Part shown: in pieces, positions 45,231-55,886 of the stretch
Numbering within the stretch: position 1 is the first letter of the stretch
Layout of the letters: the number at the start of each line of letters is the position of its first letter
Source of the DNA: Cylindrobasidium torrendii FP15055 ss-10
Taxonomy: Eukaryota; Basidiomycota; Agaricomycetes; Agaricales; Physalacriaceae
Assembly (NCBI GenBank): GCA_000934385.1
Contig: KN880505.1
Coordinates: 1-64,000 of the forward strand
Direction: 5' to 3'
Length of the DNA stretch: 64,000 bases
Program-made: the position numbers and the translations under genes
Notes under the pieces: model-generated
The model's database searches: none
The model's input: only the letters and a program-made list of their open reading frames with translations
Told to the model about the DNA's origin: nothing

Positions 45231-47388
45231 ATGCCACAACATCAACGAGGACAGTCCTCGCAGTACAATGGCAATGCTCCCAGACCAAAGAGCGTGAACA
45301 AAGCGACGCGGCCGACGTCAGCAGCAAAGCCGGACATGGGAATGTCACAATCGTCGCGTTACGAACATAACTTGAAAGTCCTCAGACGGAGGGATCCATC
45401 GATAACAAGCATATTCGACCAATTCACGCATGTCTGTGTCTACCATTTTGACACAAAAAGTAATAAATGGCAAAAGCTGGGCTACGAAGGGTCTATGTTC
45501 TTGTATGAGCGGTGCGTTTGCAGTCGTCTACAGGGTTTATGTACTGATCATTCTCAGAAACGAGTATCCACCATACGGGTTCTACATTCTCAATCGCGCG
45601 GGCATGAGCGACTACATCCAGCGCATGCAGGCAGAAGACGACATCAGCATCGTGGGGACGTACTTCATGATGCGCTCGTACCCCGACTTCATCGCGGACC
45701 GCGTAGAGAAGATTGAAGCCGCACAACCTCACGCGGCGCAGCTGCCGTACTCGCCCGTATGGCGACTTCCAGAACCGAAGCCGACGAAGGACTACAAGGA
45801 ATCGGTCAGCTCGATGAAAACTATTGGACTATGGATGTTTTCGTCCGATGCTCGAGAGCCACTGGCCGATGTTATGACTCGCATTTACGACTACATCAAA
45901 AGGAATGAGCGCATTCCTGATGAGTTCAGATACGGCCCTGGCCGTCCACCACCACCAAACAGACATCTCTCAACCTCAGCCCCGTCTACACCGCCCGGTA
46001 AGTTGCCACCCACATGCTATCAAACGAATATTCATTTTCCTAGCGATACCCGCAACACCTCCAAACCAACCACAAACAGCCGAATTTAACAACCTTATGG
46101 CCAGGCTCACCGCTTCTGCCACTCCTGCTGCTGCGCTCAATGAAACGCCATCGAAGCTGACCATGTCAGTTGAATCTCTGTTCGCGAGCATGACCAGAAA
46201 GCCGCATTTCAACGAGACAGAATCTGTCCCAGAATCTCCTTCTGTATCACAGAGCCAGTCAACAACAGGCATCCCTCTGCTGGATTCAATGTTCGCATCT
46301 GTGTCTACAACCAACTTACATCCACCACCTCCCGAAGATCCAGTCATCCACAGTCCAAAACCAACTACTACCACACTGCCTCAGGTTCTGAACCAGGATG
46401 TCATCTTCAAACTGTTGGGTGCAAATTCATCTCGGTCATCTTCCACCAATTCCTTTTCGTCCGGGTCCCGTGGAGGGGAGCTTGAGTCGTATGTCCAGCA
46501 GTCTTCGCCTGCTATGCGCCGCCAGGAGCCTGCGCTGGGATCTTCCCAGCCACCACCGGTAAACGGAGATGTAACCCCTCGCGCCCCACTACCTCGCAAC
46601 ATCCCCATGCCGCCGCCGATAGAGTCAACTTTGACCGTCCGTCCGCCATCTGCGCCTGCGCCAGTACAAGCCCTACTTGTACCATTGAACGAGAACAGTA
46701 ATGGTCGTCGACTCGTTCCCTTCGACGATGGCGACCCTGCGCTTTGGCCTTATCCTCGTGCGCCCATCGACGAAGACGAGGAGGAGCTCGTCGAGCTTGA
46801 CTTCCATGATACGAGTGCCTTGAGCAACACGGAAAAGTTCAGGCTGGAGGAGCTCAAGACACGGCGCCGCATCGAAGAAGAGAGCGAGTTGGGCAAGAAA
46901 AAGATGAGCCGCGCTGAGAGGAAAAAGAGGCAGCAGGACAAGGACGAGATTGAGAAATCTTGGGATACACCCGGAGACGAAATCCAAGTGCAGACGGCAG
47001 TAGCCGTCCCGCCTCTCCCACAGGTGCATCCAACGGTGCAGGTGCAACAGACGGTGCAAGTGCAACCGACTGTTCAAGTTCAACCCTCTACGCCTACGAA
47101 AAATGGCGTGAAGGGCAAGGGCAAAGTGCACCTGAATGGATCTTCAGTACCCAGAGCCGAAGGACCTGTTGATCAGATTGCTGTGAAGGACATCATCCTG
47201 AACGCAGTCCGCCCGAAAGTTCCTCATATCGAGCGCAACGACTTTGTTCGGGAGGTCCTCACGCTCATCCATGTACGTGTACGCATCGTTTGAGAAAGAC
47301 AACATCGCTGATCTTTTTCTTGCAGACCGACAAAACATTCGTCGACAGCCTCTGGCAAGAGTACCTGTCGCGCAATTCTAGCAACTAG
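45231..47388 (+). CDS. DCP1: mRNA-decapping enzyme subunit 1
   Basis: Four exons: 45231-45511, 45558-45997, 46044-47272 and 47326-47388; about 670 residues. The EVH1-like N-terminal domain is clear: RYEHNLKVLRRRDPSITSIF, VCVYHFDTKSNKWQKLGYEG, YPPYGFYILNRAGMSDY and IGLWMFSSDAREPLADVM. A long disordered middle follows, with Pro-rich and acidic stretches, a charged helix (EKFRLEELKTRRRIEEESEL) and a TVQVQ repeat at about 47015-47090. The conserved C-terminus (LTLIHTDKTFVDSLWQEYL) matches the Dcp1 trimerisation helix. Dcp1 activates Dcp2 for 5'-cap removal in P-bodies. Longer than yeast Dcp1, as in many filamentous fungi and animals. An upstream in-frame extension to 45141 lacks family resemblance. 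Confidence 0.93.
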
Positions 47389-47810
47389 ACTATTGGCTAA
47401 CTGACCGACTTTGTACACTACGCCGCTTTTTGGACATCGTTTGTCCTCCATTGCCCTTGGGCATGATATTTTTACATTCATTTACTCCACGCCCGTTTAT
47501 ATCACGTTGTACAAGCAAGTCTTTTGTCGCGTCACAGCTGTTAACTATACCTATGTATTCGAGTAGCGAATTCCCATCCAGACCCTTCCCATACTTGACG
47601 TCTACATAGCTTTCTTGCATGTGCTTTGTACATACATACTCTACTGGCTCATTGGAATTCTGTATTTCGTGTTCATGCGCAGGATCAGTATTCGGTGACT
47701 TCCTAGCTCTATGGCTTGTTTTGAGCGCATCCGTTGGAGTTGTCTATACGATGAATTTGCAGCATGTATCCTTCGATCGCGCTCAACGACTTCAACTCCC
47801 GACCATCATC
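47389..47810. other. Intergenic, 0.42 kb
   Basis: 3' region of DCP1 and upstream region of the HNH gene. The HNH reading frame is open back to about 47620, so an earlier start is possible. Confidence 0.5.
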
Positions 47811-48959
47811 ATGCCGCTGACTCTAGTGATACGCTCGAGTGTTCTTGGTGAATCTTCTGCACCGCCTAATCAGATTCAGAATGCGACGTCGACAGATGCG
47901 ACAGCCTCTATGACCATCCTCCCAGCTGCCGCCGGACCCGTGCAGTATATTCCCCTCCTCCAGGGCGAAGCCGTCGACATCGACCGATTCGCCGGCGCTG
48001 AGCAGTCGGACTGGATCTTGTCCATAGCCCACGACATCTGTGATCCACTGCTTTCTCGGGGTGTGCTATGCGTCCAGGCTCCTAACAACGTCTGGCGACA
48101 CATCAGGTCACCAGAGCCATTGACGGACACAACATACCTCTACGAATTGCCGTCGACAGCAGTCGTTGGACTCTGCAAAATCAGCTTGCGAGATAATAGA
48201 TCCAGAACAGACACAACTGGGGACGCCGCAGACATGCGTACGGCAGTTCTTCAGCGAGATGCGTCTACATGCTGGATAACCAGGGCCAGCGACCCTACGG
48301 GTCCTTTTCTCAACAGCCACATATGTCCAAAGAGAATGGGGGATGCACAAGCTCAACATATCCTAGAAACGTTCTGCGGCTACCAGGGATCCAACATCAG
48401 CGTATTCCACCCAATGTTTGGAATCACTCTCTTGAGAAGCCTAGAGGTGTATTTTGACTCCTATGATATGGGATTCCGTCGCATGAGTCCATCTGTAAGC
48501 CTACAAACTTCACTGTTAACGTTGCGCTGCTGAATGCGCGTTGATATCCCATCGCAGCATCAGTACAAAGTGCACGCCTTTGGTCCAGAAAAACTGCTGA
48601 GTATCGCGGGGATGCCTCAGATCCCTGGATACCCAATTCCACCGCTGCACAATTACATCGTGAATAATGCCCCGACGCCTGGTCACACCGACAATCCCTT
48701 GCCTGGGCTCTTTCGATGGCACTACCTTCAGTGTGTCCTTCGTCAATTTGCCACACATAATTATCGCCGCCAGCCCAACGTCTTGTATCACGAAATTTCA
48801 TTGCCCATGGAGGGTGATAGTGACGACGGGACGGATGATGGGGACGGTAATGACTGGCCCTCTGCTGGCTGGGACCGCGCAAGGTTGGCAGCGTCAGAGG
48901 CAGAGGCGGAGAGGCAACGGCAGAGCGCTGTCGTTTCTTGTTGTAATGAAGTTCCCTGA
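47811..48959 (+). CDS. Fungal HNH-endonuclease-domain protein
   Basis: Two exons, 47811-48494 and 48558-48959, about 360 residues. The middle carries the fungal HNH_2 pattern: VLQRDASTCWITRASDPTG, NSHICPKRMGD with the HNH histidine, and FHPMFGITLLRSLEVYFDSY. The usual A-H-I-x-P is here S-H-I-C-P. The N-terminal 120 residues are Ala/Thr-rich then acidic and hydrophobic; the end is acidic (EGDSDDGTDDGDGNDW). Such proteins are numerous in Agaricomycetes and their role is unknown; nuclease activity is not shown. ATGs at 47752 and 47811 are both possible; 47811 begins the protein-like part (MPLTLVIRSSV). Confidence 0.75.
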
Positions 48960-49427
48960 GGTGTAAAGCGGACTGCAACATAATTGTCGTCGGTACTTAT
49001 GGGTGTATATCTTGATTCTTGACATTATGCGCCATATTTCCCAGCTCAAACATTCAGCGCATCCACTGGCCGCCAGTCTTTGCGACACGAGTGAGGATGT
49101 CTACGCGCATATTTGAATATGCATGTCCATGTTCATCCTTCGCGTTATTCTCCTGGCTGAGGTCAAGAAACGGGCTACGAAAATGCGCGACAAAGACGAA
49201 GACGTGGGGCTTATTCAGGAATGGGGTTGGCTCGACATATGGTTCACGACTCAAGCACAAGCAGGCATTGGGACCGACATAACCGGTATATTAACAGAGA
49301 GCAGTGTTGTGTGACATTAAGACGTGTGGTACATTTCCGAGAATGGGGTTCATGGTGTAGGTCGGAGACGCCATGGCCTTGCAAAATAGTCAGCGTGGAG
49401 TCAACGCGTCGCGCAGGCCACATACCT
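48960..49427. other. Intergenic, 0.47 kb
   Basis: Between two convergent genes. No motif was recognised. Confidence 0.45.
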
Positions 49428-49658
49428 CTATGCAGGAATGAAAATATCTCCCCATGTCCGGACGACTGCGATACCACCCAGAAACACGGTTACAGCGGTG
49501 ACAATGCTGATGTTGCCCGCGAGTTTTTCGGGGGCCCATACCTCCTCGTCGAGGAAGCTGGCGAACCCGGACTTTTCCGATTCGTTGCGCCGGGGTGCCA
49601 CCTGGCTTTTGCTGATGTAGGCGGGGCCGGAACCGGGGGGTGCTGCGCGACGGGCCAT
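49428..49658 (-). CDS. Tiny single-span membrane protein, perhaps a TOM-type small subunit
   Basis: A 76-residue single-exon gene. The N-terminus is basic and Pro-rich (MARRAAPPGSGPAYISKSQV), the middle acidic (FASFLDEEVWAPEK), and the C-terminal third one hydrophobic helix, NISIVTAVTVFLGGIAVVRT, ending WGDIFIPA. This layout fits small tail-anchored outer-membrane proteins such as Tom5/Tom6, whose C-termini also end in a short D-x3-P-type sequence, but similarity at this length proves little. It could be any small organelle membrane protein. The stop is at 49428-49430. Confidence 0.6.
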   Translation of the reverse strand: MARRAAPPGSGPAYISKSQVAPRRNESEKSGFASFLDEEVWAPEKLAGNISIVTAVTVFLGGIAVVRTWGDIFIPA

Positions 49659-50247
49659 TGTTTTCTTTGGGTTCGTGACGGTATGGGAGAGACCTCGGAT
49701 GACGGTCCGAGGCGCGTCATCAACGGCGGAGTTTCATTTCGTCGGCATCTCTGCAATTCCAGTACCACTCAAGATTGATGTTTTCAGAGATAGGCAAGCA
49801 CTTTCAACAGAATTTCTAACCGGAAATCTCTGCACATGAAGCAGTCGACCCGCTTCAGTTTGTCTACTAAGCCTCCCACTTTATGGTAGCTTCTTCAAGG
49901 ACTCAGAGTTTGCAATACCTGGATGCACTTTAAGAGGGTATCGTAGGTACTCAAATATTCAACTTGATTACAATGCCCGAATGGTTCAATGTGACCAAGG
50001 AGTCCCATATGTACGTGCGGTAGTACTTGAAAATGTGCACAGGGACTTAGACTGTATGAGCCCCTTCGATTCAGTAGGATTCAGTGTGCTCTTATAGGAC
50101 GTCGATGGCGAGCAATGAGGCATGTGGTATAGAGAATACTTAGGTTGCTGGCATTTGGACACACAAACTTCAACATTCCGGACTCGAGCCGGCGAAGCAT
50201 GTTATTGCTGTGTTCTCAACGCGATCGGCTATCTGCCTCCGCCCATC
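49659..50247. other. Intergenic, 0.6 kb, between divergent genes
   Basis: Shared upstream region of the tiny membrane protein and VPS45. Contains ATTTGAGTA/TACTCAAAT-like motifs near 49950. Nothing else is supported. Confidence 0.45.
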
Positions 50248-52477
50248 ATGGACGTCGTCAAAGCTGTCGAGACGTATGTGGCAAAGATGGTCTCTGAGCC
50301 ATCCGCAATGAAGGTCCTCCTGCTAGACTCAGACACGGTGCGCCTATCCTCCCTTGCCCCAGCCATTCTAGCTGACGAGTTCAGACACCCATCGTGTCAT
50401 TAGCAGCTACACAGTCTGTGCTACTGGCTCAGCAAGTCTACTTGACCGACCGAATAGACAAGAAGAACCGCGACAGGATGGCGCACATGAAGTGTGTCTG
50501 CTTCCTGAGGGCGTCTGACGAAAGTCTGGAGGCTCTCACAGCTGAGTTGCGCGAGCCAAAGTATGCGGAGTACTACCTCTGTAGGTCGTGTTTGCCATCT
50601 CAATAGTCGTGATTGAACCGTGCGCAGACTTCTCCAACATCCTCAGCAAGCGTACGATTGAACTGTTGGCGGAGGTCGACGAGTACGAGGTTGTTCGCGA
50701 AGTCCAGGTGCGTGACATGCTGATGTTTTGTATACCGAATTAACTTCTACATAGGAATACTTTGCGGATTATTCGCCATTGCTACCATCCCTATTTTCGT
50801 TGAACCAGATGCCAACACCGCAGAAGCCACTCTATGGATCAACACCAAACTCATGGCACCCTGATGCCTTGGAACGCTCAATACAAGGCCTGACGGCGGT
50901 ACTCCTCAGCCTGAAGAAGAAACCCGTGATACGTTACGAGAAGATGAGTGGGATGGCAAAGAGACTAGCAGGCGAGGTGCACGTACGTTACCCATCCTCC
51001 CCCGCAGCATCCGCACCGATTCACCTGCCCAGCATCGAATGCAATCTGAATCCAATCTCTTCGACTTCCGTTTGACCCAGGTCCCCCCGCTACTGCTTAT
51101 TCTCGACCGTCGCAATGATCCTGTCACTCCATTGCTCTCACAGTGGACGTACCAAGCAATGGTGCACGAACTGTTAGGAATCCATAATGGACGCGTCGAC
51201 CTCTCTATGGTCCCCGATGTCCGACAAGAGCTGGCCGATATCACACTCACGACGACAACAGACCCTTTCTTCCAACAACATTATCTTGCAACGTTCGGAG
51301 ACCTTGGTACATCTCTCAAGAATTACGTCCAATCCTACCAGTCGCGCACTCTTGCCGCTGGACCCTCGTCCATCACTAGCATTTCGGACATGAAGCGGTT
51401 TGTGGAGGAATATCCAGAATTCCGTAAACTTGGAGGAAATGTGAGCAAGCATGTTGCGCTAGTGGGCGAGCTCAGTCGTCTGGTGGACCGCGACAAGTTG
51501 TTGGAAGTCGGTGAAATTGAGCAGGGTCTGGCGACGAACTCGGGCGCGGACTTCAAGAGTGTACAAGATTTGGTTACGAACTCGAACGTTCCCGCATGGA
51601 ACAAGCTGCGTGTGGTAATGTTGTACGCATTGAGATACCAGAAGACACAAACGGCGAACATTGCATCGCTCATTAATTTGATGTTGGCGAACGGGGTATC
51701 CAGAGAGGACGCCAGGGTGAGTGCCCACTTTCTGGGAGTCAAACAAGTTGATAGTGATTCTGTGGCAGTTGGTATATGTCCTGCTGAACGTGGCTGGTAC
51801 CGACCAACGGCAAGATGACCTTTTCTCCACCGAATCGCTCCTGGCCCTCGGCCGGTCTGCGCTCAAGGGTCTCAAGGGCGTCGAGAATGTGTACATGCAA
51901 CACACTCCCCATCTAGCACAAACACTTGAGAACGTCTTCAAGGGCAGACTTAAAGAAACGAGCTATCCATTTGTCGAATCTCCAGGACCGAACGCCGGCC
52001 TCCAACGACCGCAGGATATCATTATCTTCATGGTAGGAGGGACGACGTATGAGGAGGCAAGGACTGTGACGTTGCTGAACCAACAGCCGGCGACACCAGG
52101 GGTGTCGGCCGGTGCAGGTGTTAGGTTGCTGTTGGGCGGAACCTGTGTGCATAACTCATCATCGTACGCCTTTCATTGTCTTTCCGGCAAGAAAGCACTA
52201 ACAAAAATCCAGATACATTGAAATGCTGCGGGAGGCAGCGTCGTCCTTCCCCGCGACTGTGTACGAGCCGCCACCAGAGAATGCGTCGAGTTTGCCGTCT
52301 ATCAATTTGAACTTGGGTGGGATGAACGTGAGTCTGGGTGGACCCGCTGGTACGGGAGTTTATAGGACGAGTGGGGACAATTTGGGGATACAGACGGATG
52401 GAATACGGGATGGAGTGATTAATCTGTTTGGAAAGATGAAGCAGGGTGTAGATAGGATAGCGTCGCCTCAGCCTTAG
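50248..52477 (+). CDS. VPS45: Vacuolar protein sorting protein 45 (Sec1/Munc18 family)
   Basis: Seven or so exons; the first two are 50248-50337 and from 50385. SM-family landmarks: MKVLLLDSDT followed by TPIVSLAATQSVLLAQQVYL, MAHMKCVCFLRASDESLEAL, YFADYSPLLPSLFSLN, LLLILDRRNDPVTPLLSQWT with the SM-family signature YQAMVHELLGIHNGRVDL, and near the C-terminus PQDIIIFMVGGTTYEEA. About 600 residues, the usual SM length. Vps45 binds the Tlg2-type syntaxin and regulates SNARE assembly at the trans-Golgi network and endosomes. The last exon (to 52477) has a Gly-rich end. I prefer Vps45 over Sec1, Sly1 or Vps33 from the GIHNGRVDLS motif and the size. Confidence 0.92.
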
Positions 52478-52755
52478 CGAATATTCACGATGTAGCGCCA
52501 AGTTCGCCATTCGATTGTATGGGCACCATCTGATATAACAAAGATACTACTAGTCCATATGTAGAAACTCACAAGGGGATGTTTGGGAACAATACATTAG
52601 TATTTGGCTAGATGGCTTGTTTTGGAGAACAAAAGACGCCTCGAGGTTTCAACGAGTCAAAGGCCCCAATTTGACTTGTCACAACAAGAAAAGCAGCGCG
52701 CGGAACTCGCTTCCTTTTGTTCGGAGCCTACTCACGTGACCCTTTCGCGTGTTGG

Positions 52756-52761
52756 TATAAA
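52756..52761 (+). promoter_or_regulatory. TATA box of the Lys/Ala-rich F-box gene
   Basis: TATAAA lies 195 bases before the ATG; removing the 52-base leader intron leaves a plausible leader of about 110 bases. A CACGTG palindrome stands 18 bases upstream. The pair looks like a core promoter; the assignment is inferred. Confidence 0.5.
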
Positions 52762-52890
52762 GCCGTACCCGGGACCGATCTAGTGTCTTCCACTCTTCCC
52801 TCCATCATCGACGGGGCAACGACGACGACGACGACTTTTGCAACGACCATCGCACATCTGTTGTAATTGAAAGCGATTTATTAAAGACTG

Positions 52891-52942
52891 GTGAGTCGTA
52901 GAATCCTCCACTACGTGTCTGCGTGCTGAACGCCTCGCGCAG
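52891..52942 (+). other. Probable 5' leader intron
   Basis: The sequence begins GTGAGTCG and ends GCGCAG eight bases before the ATG at 52951. Size and splice ends match coding introns in the window. Only transcript data could confirm it. Confidence 0.5.
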
Positions 52943-52950
52943 TAACAACT

Positions 52951-55497
52951 ATGCCGCCAAAGAAGACTGCTGCAAAGAAGACCGCTGCTGCAGCGAAGGA
53001 GGAAGAGGAAGAAAAGCCTGCAGCACGTCCCTCACGGTCAACACGCGCGCCCCCTGCAGCCAAGGCCGATGCTGCTCCTGCGAAGAAAGCTCCCGCTAAA
53101 GCTGCGCCCAAGGCTGCTGCCGCCAAACCAGCTGCGAAGACTGCAGCCCCAAAAGCCGCGCCGAAGACCAAGGCTGTGGCCGAGAAGGAACCTGTAAAGC
53201 CGAAGGCTGCTCCCAAGGCAAAGGCTGCTCCAGCCAAGGCACCTGCGAAGGCGGATCGTCCCATCAAGCCTCTCCCAACGAGGAAGACCACAGCTGCGAA
53301 ACCCCCACCCAAAAAGAACATCCAGGCAGATCAGGAGGACGAGACGGATTCCGAGGAGGAGGAGGAGGATTCCCAGTCTGAGGAGGAAGAGGAACCTGTG
53401 CCCCCGCCGAAAGGCAGAGGCAAAGCCGCCGCCAAACCTGCCCCCAAGAAGGCCGCTCCGAAGCCTTTGCCCAAGAAAGGCAAGCACACGCCGCCGCCGG
53501 ATTCCGACTCGGTGGAGGACGAGGAGGAAATAGCGCCACCAGCAAAGGGCAAGGGCAGGGCCAAGGCGCCTGCGAAGGCTGCTCCACCGAAGAAAGCCGC
53601 CGCCCCTGCGAAGAAACCCCCCGCCAAAGGCAAAGCCAAACAACCGCTGCCAGCTGACGACGACGAATCCGAGTCTGAGTCCGAGGAAGAAGAGCCTGCG
53701 CCGCCGCCAAAGGGTCGAGGCAAGGCCGCCGCGAAGCCGAAACCTGCTGCCAAGTCGAAGCCCGCCGCGAAGAAGGGCAAGCAGCTTGCGCCTCAAGTCG
53801 ACGAGGATGATTCTGAGGAAGAGTCCGACGAGGAAGAGCCGGCGCCGCCACCCAAAGCCAAGGGCAAAGGCAAGGCTCCTGCGAAGGCCCCCGCCAAAGC
53901 CGCTCCCGCCAAATCCAAGGGAGGTAAGGGCAAACAACCACTGAAGCCCGTCGATAACGAGGAGTCGGAGTCTGAAGAAGAGTCGGACGGCACAGAGGTG
54001 CCAGTAGCGCGTGTCGACAAGGGCAAGGGCAAGGCGGTCCAACCAGAGTATGATGACGACGAGGAGGCTGAGCTTGAGGCTGAGCAGCTGGCCGAATACG
54101 AGGAGTATACCGACGAGGAGGATTACGACAGCCAGGACGAGGGCACCGAACGCTCTCCAAGCCCCATTGTCCCTGGTCCCATCCATATGCTTCCGCCTGA
54201 GATTCTCTGCGAGATCTTCGCTTTCCTCCTTTCTCCTTGGGTACTTCCCTACGACTTTGCCAGGAAGCGGCTGAAGGCGCGCCGTGTCTGCCGTCTTTGG
54301 AACGACACAGTGATCAACGACAACCGACTGTGGACCTACGTTCACATCGAGCCGCCGTTGATGCAGGGCCGTACACTTGCAGACGTCCTGGCCCGCATCG
54401 AGCTCGACCTTGCTCGCGCCGCCCCCCTTCCTCTCGACCTGCACCTGACTCGTTCTTGGGATGCGAGCCCTACTCGTTTCGATCCAGCCCTGATTCAACG
54501 CATCAGTACTCTTATCCCCCATGCGCGTACCATCTTCATGTCGTACGGCGACATGGCTTCGGCCGTGGCGCATGTTCCGCCTGAGTGCAAGTCCCTTCCA
54601 CTCCTGACCAAGGTCCACATCGAGCTGGAGGCGCCCAAGTCGGCTGCTTGGCTCAAATCCATTGCTGCCATTGCTCCGAACTTCCACGACTTCACCGGCG
54701 AGTACGCCAGTGCCCAACCTCTGGAACCGGACGCCGTTGCTGCATTCAAGAACCTGACGCGTCTCCGCGTGGGATGGACTCAGATCCAGCACCTGCAGGG
54801 CTTGTTTGACGCGACGCCGAATCTTGAGTGGATTGATATTCCGACGTGCACCAACGAGAAGAACCTTGAGGTCCAGATCAAGCATCCGTCTGTGGTCTGG
54901 CTCACGCTCGGATACGCGACGTGCGACTGGCTTCCCGTCGCGTCTTTCCCGTCCCTCAAGCATCTTAGCATCGGCGGCGCATTCGGCGGACGCACCAAGG
55001 ATAACAAGTATCCTTTCATTACTACCGCCGACCTCAAGAAGTTCGTCGCCAATTCCAACTGCAACCTCCATGGTATCAAGATTCGTTCTTCGCCGCTCGA
55101 GAAAGACTTTGTCGATTTCCTCAAGGACCAGGATGATTTGCGGTATCTGAAGCTCTGTCACCCCGACCAATACCATCTGCAGCGCCCCCGTTCGATTGTC
55201 CCAGACAACGTCCTCGATTTCCTGGCGGAGGGCAAGTTGGAGTACCTCAACGAGGCGCAGTTTACGATTCGGACGTGCCAGTTTGAGAAGATCAAGGCGA
55301 TTTTGGGCGAGAGGGCGAAGAGGCTTGATTTGCCACGCCTGCTGCCTCTGAAGTTGTATGTTTGTCTGGAGGTTGAGGAGGATGAAGAGATGTTCAGGGT
55401 TGCGTGTGAGCAGGCGCAGGAAGAAATAGATAACTGGCCTTGGGCTGAGTGGGGCAAGCATTGTTCGCAGGTTGATGTCACGTTTGAGATTTACTAG
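52951..55497 (+). CDS. F-box protein with histone-H1-like Lys/Ala/Pro and acidic repeats
   Basis: A single-exon gene of 848 residues. Residues 1-135 are Lys/Ala/Pro-rich, like the tail of histone H1 (MPPKKTAAKKTAAAAK, APAKKAPAKAAPKAAA). Residues 130-400 form about four repeats that alternate an acidic Ser/Glu run (such as ESESEEEE) with a basic block beginning PAPPPKGRGKAAAKP. After an acidic spacer an F-box starts near residue 412 (HMLPPEILCEIFAFLLSP and RRVCRLWNDTVI), followed by an LRR-type region of 380 residues to the stop. The F-box half fits a SCF substrate receptor; the tail could bind DNA, nucleosomes or RNA, but this is inference. The low-complexity half creates a large antisense open frame that I treat as a shadow. 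Confidence 0.85.
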   Translation: MPPKKTAAKKTAAAAKEEEEEKPAARPSRSTRAPPAAKADAAPAKKAPAKAAPKAAAAKPAAKTAAPKAAPKTKAVAEKEPVKPKAAPKAKAAPAKAPAKADRPIKPLPTRKTTAAKPPPKKNIQADQEDETDSEEEEEDSQSEEEEEPVPPPKGRGKAAAKPAPKKAAPKPLPKKGKHTPPPDSDSVEDEEEIAPPAKGKGRAKAPAKAAPPKKAAAPAKKPPAKGKAKQPLPADDDESESESEEEEPAPPPKGRGKAAAKPKPAAKSKPAAKKGKQLAPQVDEDDSEEESDEEEPAPPPKAKGKGKAPAKAPAKAAPAKSKGGKGKQPLKPVDNEESESEEESDGTEVPVARVDKGKGKAVQPEYDDDEEAELEAEQLAEYEEYTDEEDYDSQDEGTERSPSPIVPGPIHMLPPEILCEIFAFLLSPWVLPYDFARKRLKARRVCRLWNDTVINDNRLWTYVHIEPPLMQGRTLADVLARIELDLARAAPLPLDLHLTRSWDASPTRFDPALIQRISTLIPHARTIFMSYGDMASAVAHVPPECKSLPLLTKVHIELEAPKSAAWLKSIAAIAPNFHDFTGEYASAQPLEPDAVAAFKNLTRLRVGWTQIQHLQGLFDATPNLEWIDIPTCTNEKNLEVQIKHPSVVWLTLGYATCDWLPVASFPSLKHLSIGGAFGGRTKDNKYPFITTADLKKFVANSNCNLHGIKIRSSPLEKDFVDFLKDQDDLRYLKLCHPDQYHLQRPRSIVPDNVLDFLAEGKLEYLNEAQFTIRTCQFEKIKAILGERAKRLDLPRLLPLKLYVCLEVEEDEEMFRVACEQAQEEIDNWPWAEWGKHCSQVDVTFEIY

Positions 55498-55886
55498 TTA
55501 CTTACCGCCTTTGAATATCGGTTCTCTGTGATAGCTTCTCGAGTATGTAGTTTCGATAATGGCAGTAGATGATTCCCTTTGTTCACTTCTCTCGTTCAGG
55601 AATAAGTAATTACTACACGGTAAAAGGGCTGGTTCATTTTGTCAATTCAAACAGTGTAATGCTCAATTTCCTGTGTAAGCGTCGTGGGTCTCAAATGCTA
55701 CGACGTTTCTTGCAAATTCAAGCTGGCTTTTAAGGACTTCGGCGTCAGCGGCACGTGCCGATCCTCCCTGCAATCGACCACGATGCAGGTGACCGTTCAC
55801 TCTTGCGCTCAGACCGTCGCTACTGACGTCGACGGTGAAGACGATGCTGCACTCAAACACCAAGCCTGCGCTTTTGATAGCCATCG
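55498..55886. other. Intergenic, 0.39 kb
   Basis: Upstream of the SEC2-type gene. Frames on both strands are open over 55663-55917, but neither is convincing as a gene. Confidence 0.4.

Larger units (their letters stand above)
52478..52950. other. Promoter and leader of the Lys/Ala-rich F-box gene
   Basis: Holds an E-box CACGTG at 52733-52738, the TATA element at 52756-52761, a (GAC)n tract near 52820-52835 and a leader intron at 52891-52942 with GTGAGT and CGCAG ends. Confidence 0.5.

Noticed and set aside
53038..55461. Very long minus-strand open frame of about 807 codons opposite the F-box gene
   Set aside because: It is the mirror of Lys/Ala/Glu/Pro codon repeats, which leave few stops on the other strand. 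The plus frame has an F-box, a good start and a promoter; the antisense protein is Leu/Arg/Gly-rich with no domain.
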